From: Coprinellus micaceus
Taxonomy: Eukaryota > Basidiomycota > Agaricomycetes > Agaricales > Psathyrellaceae
Length of the DNA stretch: 64,000 nucleotides
NCBI GenBank assembly: GCA_951394405.1
Contig: OX596346.1
Span: forward strand, 1,116,001-1,180,000
Direction of reading: 5' to 3'
Below the pieces are notes generated by a model. It was not told the origin of the DNA. It searched no databases and was given only the letters and a program-made list of their open reading frames with translations. Positions within the stretch are counted from its first letter, which is position 1. Each line of letters opens with the position of its first letter. Made by a program: the position numbers and the translations under genes. Below, one piece after another: positions 1 through 10,924 of the stretch.

Positions 1-2213
1 GTCACCTAACCGAGCTCAATTCCAAAATTTGAGCCTCACGAGAAGAGGAGAAGGTGTCGAAACCGGAGGTCTGTTTGTCGGCTTGGCGGAGTTTTGGCAG
101 GGAAACCGAACGTCTGATCAAACCGAGGTGGTGATCAATGATAGTACGTAGTGCCTAGACGCTCAGAACTGAATTGAACCGAACGTGGCTCAAGCATGCG
201 TAATAATACCTACATTCCAGGTGTCATTGTCAAGGGTGGCGTTGACGCGCTGAACGATAATCATGCGGGAAGCGCTTTCGGAAATGTGCGATATCTTTTT
301 CAGATGCAAACACCCAGGAATGAACGAGCGCTCATCCTCTCATATGACGCACCACCTCATGTATGCCCCGATCACCTGAGCAACACCATCCTCCCCTCCA
401 ATCGCCTACAGCAATCCTATGATATCGCCTCCATTAGCAAGCGCCGACCGGTTCCTCACAAGCACCACGCGCTCCGCCCCTCTTTACCCCGCATTCTCGG
501 TCACGTTGCCGTTGTGGCTTTAGCGAGCGCTTAGCGCTTCCGAACCCCTCGCGTCGGGGCCCGATCATCATTCCTCTTCGACGCTTAGCGAAAGCGCCCA
601 TGTGGGATGGGTGTGGGGAGGATAGGGGCAAATAGCGTGGGGAGGAAGAGGGGAGCGGAGGGGGCTTCGGGATTGGGGGGTGTAGGTTTAGCAGGAGGGA
701 GGTGTGTAGCCTGTAGGCGCTAGCGCTCGGGGCCCTCACAGGCGAAACAATCGGCTCTAGCCTTGTTCCCCTCGTCATCCTTCTTGATCTTCGAACTCGG
801 GAGATCCCCACAACGAACTTCCCGGTTGTTGGAGATCTTGTTCGTTTGACTGCGGCTTTTGGTCTTCCTCTTCTACTTGGATGATCTTCGTCTTCTTGGA
901 GTGTGATGTTTCTCATGCAAAGAGCCCACATAACGTACGTATGTTATGGATCGCTGTAACCTGTCGCGAGACTCGGGGTTACATGGGATGTATGTATGTA
1001 CAGCCGATGTTGAGGCTCAGAGCGAGGGTTTAGGCTTTCGGCGGGTGAGGAGAGGTGGGCGGTAAGATGCATGCGTCGTCGGAACTCGGACGTGCAAGTT
1101 TCCGTCCAAAGCCTGAACGAAATTGAATTTCGCTCGCCTTCTCTCCATCCATCCAACTACCCGCCACCGAAGCTTCATTACACCCCACATGATCTAAGCT
1201 GGGAGCTATCCTCCTACTCCATCGACTGCGATCCATACATCCCATCTCATATGATAACCTTCGTATGATAGTGATGCACGTTGAGAGATGGGAGCAATCG
1301 GGACAGCATGAAGTGCTATTCTTGGACCTACCCCCAGCCCGCGCCCAAGAACTCATCGGACTCCAGGGGAGCTCCCTAGGACGACTACAACTCCACACGT
1401 TACATCGTCCCAGATGATTCGACTCCACGAAACGGGGGACGTGGGGGCCTTGACGCGGCAGAGATGTCATTTCGAAATCTTCGTTTACTAGGCATGACGC
1501 GCGCCCGTTCTCCGTCTCCGAGGTTCGCGCGTCCGCCTTCCCTGCACTGGGACGCTCACTCAAATGAATTCGCGTCGTAGGAATCGTACGACTTGTCGTA
1601 TTGATACTATTATTGGCCGTCCGCCGAGGGTGTGAGTGAGCGTGAACATGCCCAATACATAATGAGTCCAAGCCCCCCAGCCAGGCCCTCGGTGTCGGAC
1701 ACGCGCCCCAATAGATCCACGCGCGGAGTTCCCATGAAGTGTCAATAAGTCAATCTCATTCTGATTTTCGGGGAGGGTGAGGCACACACCTGTTCATTCA
1801 AATTCAACGGCGGAGGTTATCACCTGGAGCGCGGGTGTACTCGAGATTTAGGGTGAATCGAAAAAACTGGAGGGAAAGCGTTGAAAGTCGTTCAATCCAA
1901 AATTTCCATTTAGTAATGAAACCCTAAGATACTTGGTTTCGACGTACGACTACCCAGCTAGGTACAACAAATAGATGGAGCAGGTGTACAGGTGGATGAG
2001 TGAGGTGCGTGAAAGAAGAGTTCGTGCGGAGGGATGGGGTGGGTATGTGTATTACAGCGAGGATATCGTGAAGCAGCGTTCAAAAAAACGACCGGATGGT
2101 CTGTGCACAATGACCGAGACCGAGCGAAATCGAAGGGGTGGTTTGGGGATGGTCATAAGTTACTCGGATGCGGCGAGGGGGTGGTGCGCCTAGTAGATCT
2201 GAGGGGAAGAAAT
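1..2213. other. Region without a supported gene
   Basis: Several open frames of 60-210 codons occur on both strands, but none shows a recognisable domain, a consistent splice model or a convincing start context. The stretch near 520-600 carries short CG-rich palindromic words (variants of AGCGCTTAGCGC) of the kind seen in repetitive basidiomycete DNA. I see nothing further to annotate. Confidence 0.5.
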
Positions 2214-2830
2214 CTAGAGGGCGATAGCACCGAGGACAACAGCGGCAATGCCGGCGGCGGCGGAGACACCGTTGGTGAGGGCACCGTTGCCAGCGGCGGA
2301 GGTGGTGGCAGGGGCGGTCGCAGTGGTTGAGGTGCCGGTGGTGGTGGTGGGGGCAGCGGTGGTACCAGTGCCAGTGGTGCGGGTCGTGGTACCGGTAGCG
2401 GCGGTGGTTGCAGAGCCAGTGCCGGTGGAGGACTCGGTGAGGGTGACGCCCTAAAATTGAGAGGTAAGTTGGTTGGCTGTATGAAAGGAAAATGTAAACG
2501 CACCGAGTCCGCGCACATGGCCTGAGCGCCGGCAATGGCAGTAGCCAAGTCGGCACCGGTGCAGGTGCTGGTGATGCAAGTGGTGACGGCCTGGACGAAG
2601 GGCTGGTCCTGGCACAGGCAGGTGTTGTCGGTGAGGTCCGTGCAGGTAGTGGTGGCAACAGCACCGCCAATGCAGGTCTGAGCGCAGGCTAAAGAAAATC
2701 GGTCAGTACGCGGTCGGAGACGCGTCAAAAAGAGGCAACGCGACGTACGGGGGAGGTCAGCCTGGCGGGGGAGGAGGGCGGCAGAGGCGATGCCAGCGGA
2801 GAGGAGAGCAACAACAGCAGAGAAACGCAT
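2214..2830 (-). CDS. CFEM-domain secreted, probably GPI-anchored protein
   Basis: The spliced model of 167 residues uses exons 2749-2830, 2504-2688 and 2214-2450; both introns (60 and 53 bp) are GT..AG and the frame closes exactly. Residues 1-17 form a signal peptide (MRFSAVVALLSAGIASA). A compact CFEM domain follows with all eight cysteines (CAQTC, TTTC, NTCLC, TTC, TSTC, AMC), including the aspartate in the TDLTDNTC stretch. After it come a Thr-rich spacer of about 45 residues and a hydrophobic C-terminus (ending AAVVLGAIAL) typical of a GPI-attachment signal. CFEM proteins are fungal cell-surface proteins, some of which bind haem or act at the host interface; the role of this one is not known. 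It is divergent from the eL31 gene. The last exon is a translated GT-rich simple repeat, so its length may vary between strains. Confidence 0.9.
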
Positions 2831-3454
2831 TATGAATTGAGAAAGTTGGGGAACTTGAAGGTTTCTGAGGGGAGTTGTGCTGGGGGATGGAGACTCAAAG
2901 GACGAGTTGGAGAGTGGGGAAGGAAGGGCGAGGGTTTATATAGGGGGCGAACAGATACGCATGACCGATCTCGGCCAAAAAGGGACGAGTGCCCTGGATG
3001 CTTCCGAATTCGGGGGTTCGTTTGCACCTGAATTTTGCGCCTGCGAACTCAGGGAGACTCAAGGTGCCTCCCGCCATCCCACGGCGCTCCCTGCCTCCCA
3101 TATGTTCCCAAAACACACATACCGTTGTCAGGCGCCTCGAGGGTTCGGCTCTGAGACTTCGAAGATCGCAAGTATTTCCAGAGTACAAGACGCACACAAG
3201 CCAGAGCTTAATCCGAGCATAAAGGGACAAGGACGTCCCCAAAGAGAGACATGATGGCCTTGTTCGTCTGTGAGAAGACGCCCCTGACGGTCGAATGACA
3301 GCGATGGAAGATGCCGGTCCGGCTCCGGAATCTGCCGGCAACTGCATCAGCCACCCCAAACCTTAGTTTGTTTACACAACAGAGAGGTAGCCAAACAAAT
3401 CGGGGCAGGCGTCGTGCTTTCCTGCTCCTCGTTGCTCACCCATCCTCAAGACCA
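2831..3454. promoter_or_regulatory. Divergent intergenic region between CFEM gene and eL31
   Basis: These 624 bases separate the divergent start codons of the CFEM gene and the intact eL31 gene, so they must hold both promoters and 5' leaders. A TATATA-containing stretch lies at about 2936-2942, roughly 105 bases upstream of the CFEM ATG and correctly placed for a TATA element for that gene. A pyrimidine-rich stretch (around 3418-3450) precedes the eL31 ATG, as expected for a ribosomal-protein leader. No other element is claimed. Confidence 0.45.
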
Positions 3455-4080
3455 ATGGTGAGTCCATGCTCGACGACGACGAGACCCCGTTGCTCATCGT
3501 ACTAACCCCATCCCTAGGCCCCTACCAAGCCTACGAAAAAGGTACGCTCAAAACCAATTGGACTTGTGCTAGAACACACCGAAGGCTCACCAACCTGGAC
3601 CTACGCTAGACCGGCGGCAAGCAGCGCTCCGCCCTCCAGGATGTCGTGACCCGGGACTACACCATCCACATGCACAAGCGCGTGCACGGCCGATCCTTCA
3701 AAAAGCGCGCTCCTTGGGCTATCAAGAGCATCGTCGACTTCACCACCAAGGCGATGGGCACCACCGATGTGAGGATCGACCCCAAGCTTAACCAGGCGGT
3801 GTGGGCGCAGGGTATTAAGTCAGTACCTCATAGGCTGAGGGTCCGTCTCGAGAGTGCGTAACTATGTGTGTCTTGGTGGGACGTGTGGCTGATGAGATTT
3901 CGTTGGGGGTAATAGGGAAGCGTAACGACGAGGAGGGTGCCAAGGAGAAGCTCTACACCTACGTCTCTTACGTCCAGGTCCCTTCTTTCAAGGTACGTCC
4001 CAGTCCTCCTCTCGACCCGGTTCCGGTACTAACTTTTGTTGCAGGGTCTCCAGACTGAGGTCGTCGAGGCCGAGGAGTAA
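3455..4080 (+). CDS. rpl31: 60S ribosomal protein eL31 (intact copy)
   Basis: The five-exon model gives 127 residues: 3455-3457, 3518-3541, 3610-3853, 3916-3992 and 4045-4080, all introns GT..AG (60, 68, 62, 52 bp) and all phases consistent. Exon 1 contributes only the ATG and exon 2 is a 24-nt microexon. The protein starts [12 protein letters not shown] and contains the diagnostic eL31 segments [26 protein letters not shown] and [18 protein letters not shown], ending EVVEAEE. Length matches fungal eL31 (about 115-130). It is a structural protein of the large ribosomal subunit near the exit tunnel. It is the only copy in the window with exons 1-2 and a full set of splice sites, so it is the likely functional gene. 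It seeded the array to the right, whose units all begin inside its third exon. Confidence 0.97.
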
Positions 4081-6960
4081 ACGTCCAGTCCCATCACATG
4101 TATTTCCTTGCAGTCCCATATTACCATCGCTGCAATCCCATATCCGCCCCGCCTTCCTGCCCCGCTATATATGCACATGACCACGCACTCACTTTATGCA
4201 TCCATGTCCCATCCAGCGTACAATCATGACTTTAGTCACGACCTCTGCTCTGTCTATGTGACCATCTGTCGACGGCGTCCCCGGCTCCCTCTCGGTACAC
4301 CGCTCGACGGACGAAGCCCGCCCCGGCTCGCTTGTCATTGGGACGCACTTTGACTTTATATAGCTGTTGTTTTCTTGGAATGTCGTTGCTCCCTATCCGT
4401 TTGCGAGTGGAGCGCCACGCTCAAGGCGCTCGCGTGAGGTTTGAGCACTTGGGTTGGATGCCATTCGTCAGTATCATCGGCACGATGACGAATGGGAGCG
4501 TATCGAAAGGCCTACGACCGTACGCGGCCCAATTCGAGGCCAAGGTCGATCATGGGGTCCTCGGGCGCTTACCGAACTACCTTCCGTCCACTGGGTACTG
4601 AACTCTTTTTCATCTGGTAACGGTTCCCCGTCTCTTGAACGATATGATTAATCAAAAGTACAAAGGTATGGACTCCTTGATATGGTTACTAGTCTAACTA
4701 GTGAGGACTGACTCTATCTTCGATGGTAATTTCCCATCCAAGAAAAGATTCACCGGGCGGTGGAATGCCCCTTCCTGTCAGGACGACATCAACTCCGTTT
4801 CCACGCCTCAGAGTCAGCTCGAAATGGCCGATCGACCGGGCTTGGAATACAAATAGGTCGAGGCCCTGCCGGCCCCTGAGGTGAGAAAAGGCATAGAAAC
4901 TGTAAGATAAACGTGAATGGCGTACCTGGACGATGTCGGAGAAAGAGCAGACGTGCACGCTCTTACGCGAAATGAGGTTCCCGGTCGCGTCAAACTGGTT
5001 TGACCATCTGGAAGGGGTGTAGCTAGGTGACTAGCACAGCAGGGAGAAGTCCTCATTAGTCACTTTGAACATCGCAGAGTTACAGGAGTTGGGTAGACGC
5101 ACGAACGGCCCATAAGAGGACACGGTGAACTTGATGGGCCTCCTTTCGCCTCGCCGACTTTGAAAACTGCGCCTTTGCCATTCGCCCGGGTCGATTGGGT
5201 TGTATGGCAGGTTGCTTTGCTGTAAATTTTGCGACGTGCCTCTGGCGGACTGCATATGTGTTCTCCAATATCCCAGGGATCCCAGGGCATACTCGCAGGC
5301 CTCGGAATTGGCAGTAGGTTCTGTGCCGACAAGTACGTCGAGGAAACGGTGTACAAGGTAGGCGTGGTGAGACGGAGGGGAGTGGAAATCTCCTGACCGG
5401 GCTTCGTCGGTGAGAAAGTCGCGCAAGGATGTGTGGAAGAAGGTCACGGGCTCGTCATCCCGACCCGGAACCTGGAGAATGGCTTGCAAAGTGACGAGGA
5501 CGCGGATGACTTCGTATGTCGAGAGCCCAAGGAGGGCTGCAATGGCGGAGATAGAAAGAGGCTCATCAAGGAGAGCTACAGTCGAGATGATGGTCATGAA
5601 GTGAGGAAGGTGGCGGCAACGAGAAAGGATGTCTCGATAAATACTGTCGATCCCTGGGTTGATCTTGAGTGCGAGACGGAGTCTGTCCACTGGGGTACGT
5701 GGGTCGTCATCCCCTGATCCCCAAAGGATAAATCTTGCAATCGTCGACATAAAGATGAATGAGCCGTCGCAATAGTTGACAAGCACGTTCATCTCGCGCT
5801 CGGCTGGCCAAGTAAGTCCCAGTGCCTGCAAGGCCCTGTCACGTTTCCTCGCGTTGTCAAACGTGGTTTGCATAGCGTACTTCACGTCCGCACGGTCCGA
5901 TCGACTGGATAAATCTAAGAGGTGGATGACCGCCGCACCATCTTCGATGTGTGTCCGGATGTGCTCTTCGACTCTGCTGGTGATAAAAAGGCGGAGTGGA
6001 ATGGAAGGGTGGTTGGAGAAGAATGCGACAGAGAGGTCTATGAAGTGCGAGATCTCCTGCTTGTCCTCGCACTCGTCCATGCCGTCGATGACGATGAGAT
6101 AAGGATCATTATAGGGAACCCGCCTTTCCGCCGTGGCTTGGAGTAATGGCTGGTATACGAGGGTGCGAAGCCGGGATTCCATGGAGCGGGATGGATGGGC
6201 CACGTGCTGATCCTGTGCGATCGCCTGCTCAATGAATCTCTTCGCTCCCGGGACGTTCATGGCTATCTGGTAGGCGAGGGTCGTAACGAAGCTATTGGTG
6301 GTACTCCTGCTCCCCGCGCCCCGAAAGAAGAAGAAGCTTGCGGCGAGCCTGCCTTGTTCCGCATACCACTCGGCCATCGGGCTGACTTTCCGCATCCGAA
6401 AGAGCCGTACATCCAGCAGATGGGTTTTGCGACTTGCGGCAAACCTTGAGGAAGCGTTCCGCTTTGGACGATTGTCCCGTGCTTGACCCAGCCGTCCAGC
6501 TGTCTGCGAACATCCCGCCTGGTCCCAGCCAAGCACTGTGAATCGGGGGGTGAAGTCCTCCTATTCCTCGTGTGTGAAGCGTCGGGCAGTGGATTGAGGA
6601 TCTGAGCGAGATCTATATAATTTCATCAGCCGGGCGTCGTTCGTTTCACTGGGAGTAAGGTGTGCTCACCGAGAGGTCGAATGTAGTTGTAGTGAACGTT
6701 CTGCGCTTGTGTGAAGTTCAGGTCGTTGATATTGACGCCCTGAGCGCCAGCGAAAGCGTTCAGTGGTGCACCAAAGGGTTGTCCGGTGTTGGAGTGGGGT
6801 TCCATGGTGGTGGTTGAAGGACAACAGCCTTTGCCACGCGTGAGCCTGCCCTTTGCCCGTCGGTTACTCGGTGCATCCAAATAATCGCACACTTTCAGCA
6901 CCGCCTCATCATGGGCGCTTATCTTCACGACATCAATTATTTGGCCCCCACCGTGCCTGC
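3610..6960. repeat. Tandem unit 1: eL31 (exons 3-5), spacer, NACHT A
   Basis: This is the first of three tandem segments of about 3.3 kb with the same order: eL31 from exon 3 onward (+), its 3' region, a convergent NACHT gene (-), and the NACHT 5' leader. The spacer 4081-4697 (eL31 3' UTR side) is recognisably the same sequence as 10251-10924 and 13706-14385, for example the block around the word CTCGACGGACGAAG and the TACTAGTCTAACTAGTGAG stretch at the NACHT stop. No gene was seen in the spacer itself. Confidence 0.85.
4698..6805 (-). pseudogene. NACHT/STAND NTPase A, frameshifted pseudogene
   Basis: The exon layout equals that of intact paralogues B and C: 6670-6805, 5103-6612, 4926-4994, 4698-4865. 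Exon 1 encodes an Asn/Gln-rich segment (NINDLNFTQAQNVHYNY). Exon 2 opens with the conserved lead-in and P-loop (GSFGCGKSA). Then about 10 bp present in B and C are missing at about 6376-6386, so the reading frame shifts immediately after the P-loop. Downstream the normal frame is otherwise open (AEWYAEQG, RLAASFFFFRGAG, a Walker B with LIVIDGMDECED, then FFHTSLRDFLTDEAR). Exon 2 is 1510 bp, leaving the model 2 nt out of frame, while B and C close exactly. A long frame starting at 6536 is an artefact of this shift. A re-initiated P-loop-less product cannot be excluded, but pseudogene is the best call. Confidence 0.88.
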
Positions 6961-7030
6961 CACCTTCCAAATAACCAGCCCTTGGACTTCACTTGATTCA
7001 GCACCTCACTTTTCCGCTTGCGTTGGTAGG

Positions 7031-7186
7031 GCAAGCAGTGCTCCGCCTTCCAGGATGCCGTGACCCGGGACTGCACCATCCACCTGTACAAGCGCGTGCA
7101 CAGCCGATCCTTCAAAAGGTGTGCTCCTTCAAGGCAATTGGGACCCCTGGTGTGTGGATTTAGCCCAAGCTTAACCAGCCATGTGG
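7031..7186 (+). pseudogene. eL31 fragment (psi-1)
   Basis: This is a decayed piece of eL31 exon 3 starting at GCAAGCAGTGCTCCGCC and running through sequence corresponding to VTRDYTIH and RSFKK. It has several substitutions and an internal deletion before a remnant of PKLNQ (CCCAAGCTTAACCAGCC). It lacks exons 1-2, the rest of exon 3 and exons 4-5. Its left breakpoint is the same position in exon 3 as in psi-3 at 13251, and it also abuts the 5' leader of a NACHT gene (A). It is a passenger fragment from the tandem duplication with no coding potential. Confidence 0.85.
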
Positions 7187-9835
7187 GCGCATGCTGCCCC
7201 CTTCTTGGCACCCCGCACAGGGCGTCCGGAGGATGCTCCCTGCAACCCTGCTTCCTTCCTTATAGTGCTGTCGCCTGATCCCTCCATGGCTGGCCCTGGG
7301 GGAATGCTCGTCGGAAACGAATTGGCAGGTGGTGGTACGACGGAGAGAACGGGCGGTCACAGCACCAAGCCTCACAATTTGCCAAAAACGGAGACACGTG
7401 GAGGCGAGGACCTTCCCGATTCGAAACAAACGACAAAATAGGAATTAGGCGCCCGCGATGTTGTGCAGAAGGCTATCGCGCAGGAAGGCTATACGCACAG
7501 GAATGCTATACGCACAGGAATGCTATACGCACAGGAATGCTATATGCACAGGAAGGCTATACGCACAGGAAGGAGAAACGGAGGTCATATCGTGCTGAAT
7601 ACAGCGGTCATAATGTACATTGCCCTAACACTGAACAACAGATGTGCGATGCCCTCTTGTACACAACAAAAACATGAGAAAGAGGGCGAATAAACATGGC
7701 TCCATCGAGGGTAAGCCAACGTGCAGAATCGACGGCTTCAATGGGGGGGGAGCATAAGTGTGGCATCGCGCTTGGGTTGGTGACACTAGGCTAGTCGCCA
7801 TGTGGGCCTTCGTGTCTAAAGGGGTGTTTCTTAGCACTCTGAGAGGGGAGGAGATATTAATGCGCGTCTAGGAAAGTAAGCGACCGAACGTGAAATGAAA
7901 GGAATCTAGAGAACACAAAATAACACGAAGCGTCAAAGCGATGGACGTCTGACATTACTCAACGAAATGAGCGTCATCGAACTGACCAACATGGGAAACA
8001 GGCGGAGAGGGTCGAAGAACAGCAACGCCAAGGTGAGCCAGAAGAGAAACAGAGAAAGATGCAAATGGATACAGAAGGCGCAGAGCGCGACTCATGCACC
8101 GAAAAGAGCTAGCAAACCCTCTCGTACCACGTACCTCGATGTATCATCGGTCTCCCCCTGCCCACATACGAACCGTCTCCTCCTCGCCACGAACCGCACA
8201 GCCCCACCTCTCCACTCCTCCGCCATTCGCCAATTCCCCGTAGAACCTCTCCTTCCCATCCATCTTTCTTCTCTCGAGCAGCAGGCCCACCCTCCCACCG
8301 TTCTTCACCGCGTCTCGTCTCCCGTCCCTTGCCTGCATTGGGCAGGGGAGGACATTGAAGAAGATAGGTGATGGCGGCACGGGGACGGGGCAGATGCGTG
8401 ACAACTTCGGTCGGGCGAGTCTGGCGGGTAGCATGGGGAGAAGGGTACACGGAACTTCAGACGAGGGGCGAGGTTGCTCTTTGAACCCGGCGTACGTTGT
8501 TGGTTCTACCAAAGATGGAATTATAGTGTGTCGGTGCTGCCCGACACGAGTGGGGACGTCTATGCCTGATGCTTGATGAGTGGGCAGAGAGGAATGCCGG
8601 CGAGTAAGGGGTAGTTCTGTCAGTGAGAGGTCCTTGCGTCGAGTACTTGGAGGCGGCTTGGACAGGTATGGTAATAGAACAGGAAGGGAATGGTGGGGTA
8701 CGGAAGGCGATTGCAGATGGCGGGAAGCAGGTGGTTAAGGAGGCGCCCTCCGTACGCCTGGGCTCGTGCTTGTAGAAGCGGGAGTGGGTGCCGCGGGAGG
8801 AAGCGCCCAGAGCTCGGGAGAGGGAGAAAGGGTCGGCGAACCCAGCGGATTGTGGCTCGTCTGTGCTGCCCAACGCGAGATGAATACTACTACTGCTGGT
8901 GTTCGAGTGGATGGAGAAGAAGGCGGGCGAGCGAGAGTGTATTAGGTAGATCAGTCGGTGGAGCTTCAAGTTGGGGGTTCTTGCATTAGGTACGGGTTAG
9001 GGGCATAGTTGGGAACGGGGGTGGGGGATGCTGTCGCCGGCTAGGTGCGCGACATCAATGGCGTTTTACACAGTGTCCATGGTGATAGCAGCGTCGCGGA
9101 CGGCTCAGCGGTCTACGAGCTTGTTTTGCGGAATCGGGGTTGGGCTGTGAGCTGAGGTCCTTTGGTGTAGAACGGCAAGGCAAGACACAAGACCTGCAAT
9201 AGGAGCATGAGCCCTCTGCGGGGGTGCAAGGGAGGGGAAAGGGCGGACAGCCTTAAAAAGAAGAGATCGGGACCAAGTGTGTAGGCGACCGAAAATGGAA
9301 TCTGTCGCATGCGCAAGAATGGCAATAATTGGGAGTAATGAGGACCAGAAATCGTGGAACGTATGGAAAAGGAGGACGAGGAAAGCGTACCTTACACATG
9401 AATGGGGGTCCTACAGCTGGTTCTTGAACACCTGTTCCATCTTACGGCTTAGGGAGGAACGTCTCCTCGCGTTCTTGGGTCCCCCCAGTACGATTTTTTC
9501 GCGTTGGTGCCAAGGAGAAAGAGAGGTGGTATTATCGGAAGGGAGGAGGGTTAGGTTCTCCGATTATGCTATGCAAGGTCGTAGCAATGAGCGTCGAAGG
9601 GCATAGCCTGTGTCAACAGAACCGGGCCGAGGGCGACTTTGCCCGTCACGCGTCACGGACGAGGGAGGTGCGGAGGGCCACATGGGCAAGCGAAGAAAAC
9701 GGAGGCTGGGGGGCTGAGGAGGGAGACGCAGTTGGGCGCCCCAACCAGAACGCGATGGAGAAGGAGAAGCGGGAAACAGTGGCATAGCCACAAAACAGTG
9801 ATCAGACGCCCATGCCCACGGGCGCTTTGCTGAAC
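7187..9835. other. Unique 2.65-kb insert between array units, no supported gene
   Basis: This sequence has no counterpart in the other array units. Open frames up to 170 codons occur on both strands (for example 8457-8969 minus) but without domains or plausible splicing. It contains the 17-bp minisatellite described separately. Two related words (TGCTGCCCGACACGAG near 8536 and TGCTGCCCAACGCGAG near 8865) hint at an old internal duplication. It may be the remnant of a deleted array unit plus foreign sequence. Confidence 0.5.
7463..7577 (+). repeat. 17-bp minisatellite
   Basis: About six to seven tandem copies of a 17-bp unit (consensus GCACAGGAATGCTATAC, with variants GGCTATAC and CGCAGG) run without spacers. 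The copies are head-to-tail and differ by single bases, the outer ones being the most diverged. There are no unique spacers, so this is not a CRISPR array. Confidence 0.92.
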
Positions 9836-10250
9836 TCTACACCATCCACATGCGTAGAATGCGCATGAGCGATCCTTCACAAAGCGCGCTCCTTGGGCTA
9901 CAATAGCATCATTGACTTCACCTCCAAAGCGATGTCCACCATCAATCGGAGGATCGACCCCAACCTTGAGCAGTCTGCGTGGGCGCTGGGTATTACGTTG
10001 GTACCTCATAGGCTGAGTTCGTCTCGAGAGTGCGTAAACTATCTGTTCTCCAAAGGTGGGTCTCTTATTGTGCTTCGACTTGTAGGAAAGCGTAACGACG
10101 AGGAGGGCGCCAAGGAGAAGCTCTACACCTACGTTTCTTACGTCCGGGTCCCTTCGTTCGGGATACGTCCCAGTCCTCCTCTCAACCCGATTCCCATACT
10201 GACTTTCGCTGTAGGGTCTCCAGACCGAGGTCGTCGAGGCAGAGGAGTAA
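9836..10250 (+). pseudogene. eL31 5'-truncated copy (psi-2)
   Basis: The copy begins at the sequence for YTIHM in exon 3 and retains the rest of exon 3, intron 3, exon 4 ([18 protein letters not shown]), intron 4 with a TAG acceptor, and exon 5 ending in TAA. The region encoding HKRVHGRS is scrambled by a small deletion and substitutions, exons 1-2 are absent, and the donor after exon 4 is altered (TTCGGGATACGT instead of TTCAAGGTACGT). No ATG-initiated eL31 could be made. Retained introns show it arose by DNA duplication, not retroposition. Confidence 0.88.
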
Positions 10251-10924
10251 ATCGCCCAGTCCCATCACATGTATTTCCTTCGCCGCAGTCCCCATATTAC
10301 CATCGCTGCAATCCCATATCCACCCTGCCTGCCTGCCCCGGTATATATGCACATGAACACACTCCCACTCACTTTATGCATCTTTGTCCAATCAAACATA
10401 CAATCATGACTTCAGTCACGACCTCTGCTCTGTCTGTGTGACCATCTGTCAACGGCGTCCCCGGCTCTCTCTCGGTATACCGCTCGACGGACGAAGTCTG
10501 CCCCGGCTCGCTTGTCATTGGGACGCTCTTTGGCTTTTTATAGCTCTCGTGTGCTTGGATTGTCGTCGCTCCATATCCGTTTTCGAGTGGAGCACCACGC
10601 TCAAGGCGCTCGCGTGAGGTTCGAGCGCCTGGGTTGGACACCATTCGTCGGTATCATCAGCACGATGGCGAATGGGAGCGTATCGAAAGGAAATTCGCGA
10701 CGACATTCCAGAGCTTTCCAGCCCCCGTCGATTCGAGCGACGATCTACGACCGTAAGGGTCCGATTCGAGACCAAGGTTGATTATGCCGGGTCTTCGGGC
10801 GCTTACTGAACTGCCTTCGTCCACTGAACTCTCTTTCATCTAGTGACGGTTCCCCGTCTCTTGAACGATGCGATGAATTTAGAAGTACAAATGTATGGGG
10901 TCCTTGATATGGTTACTAGTCTAA

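Noticed and set aside
2080..2670. His/Cys-rich frame on the minus strand (HHWHWYHRC, PHHHHRH)
   Set aside because: It is the CFEM gene's Thr-rich last exon read in another frame plus intron.
5031..6536. A 501-codon minus-strand frame starting at 6536
   Set aside because: Its first 50 codons are the NACHT exon read out of frame upstream of the 10-bp deletion; the homologous N-terminus lies in another frame.
7463..7577. Regularly spaced short repeats that could suggest a CRISPR array
   Set aside because: Units are contiguous 17-mers without spacers in a eukaryotic genome; a plain minisatellite.
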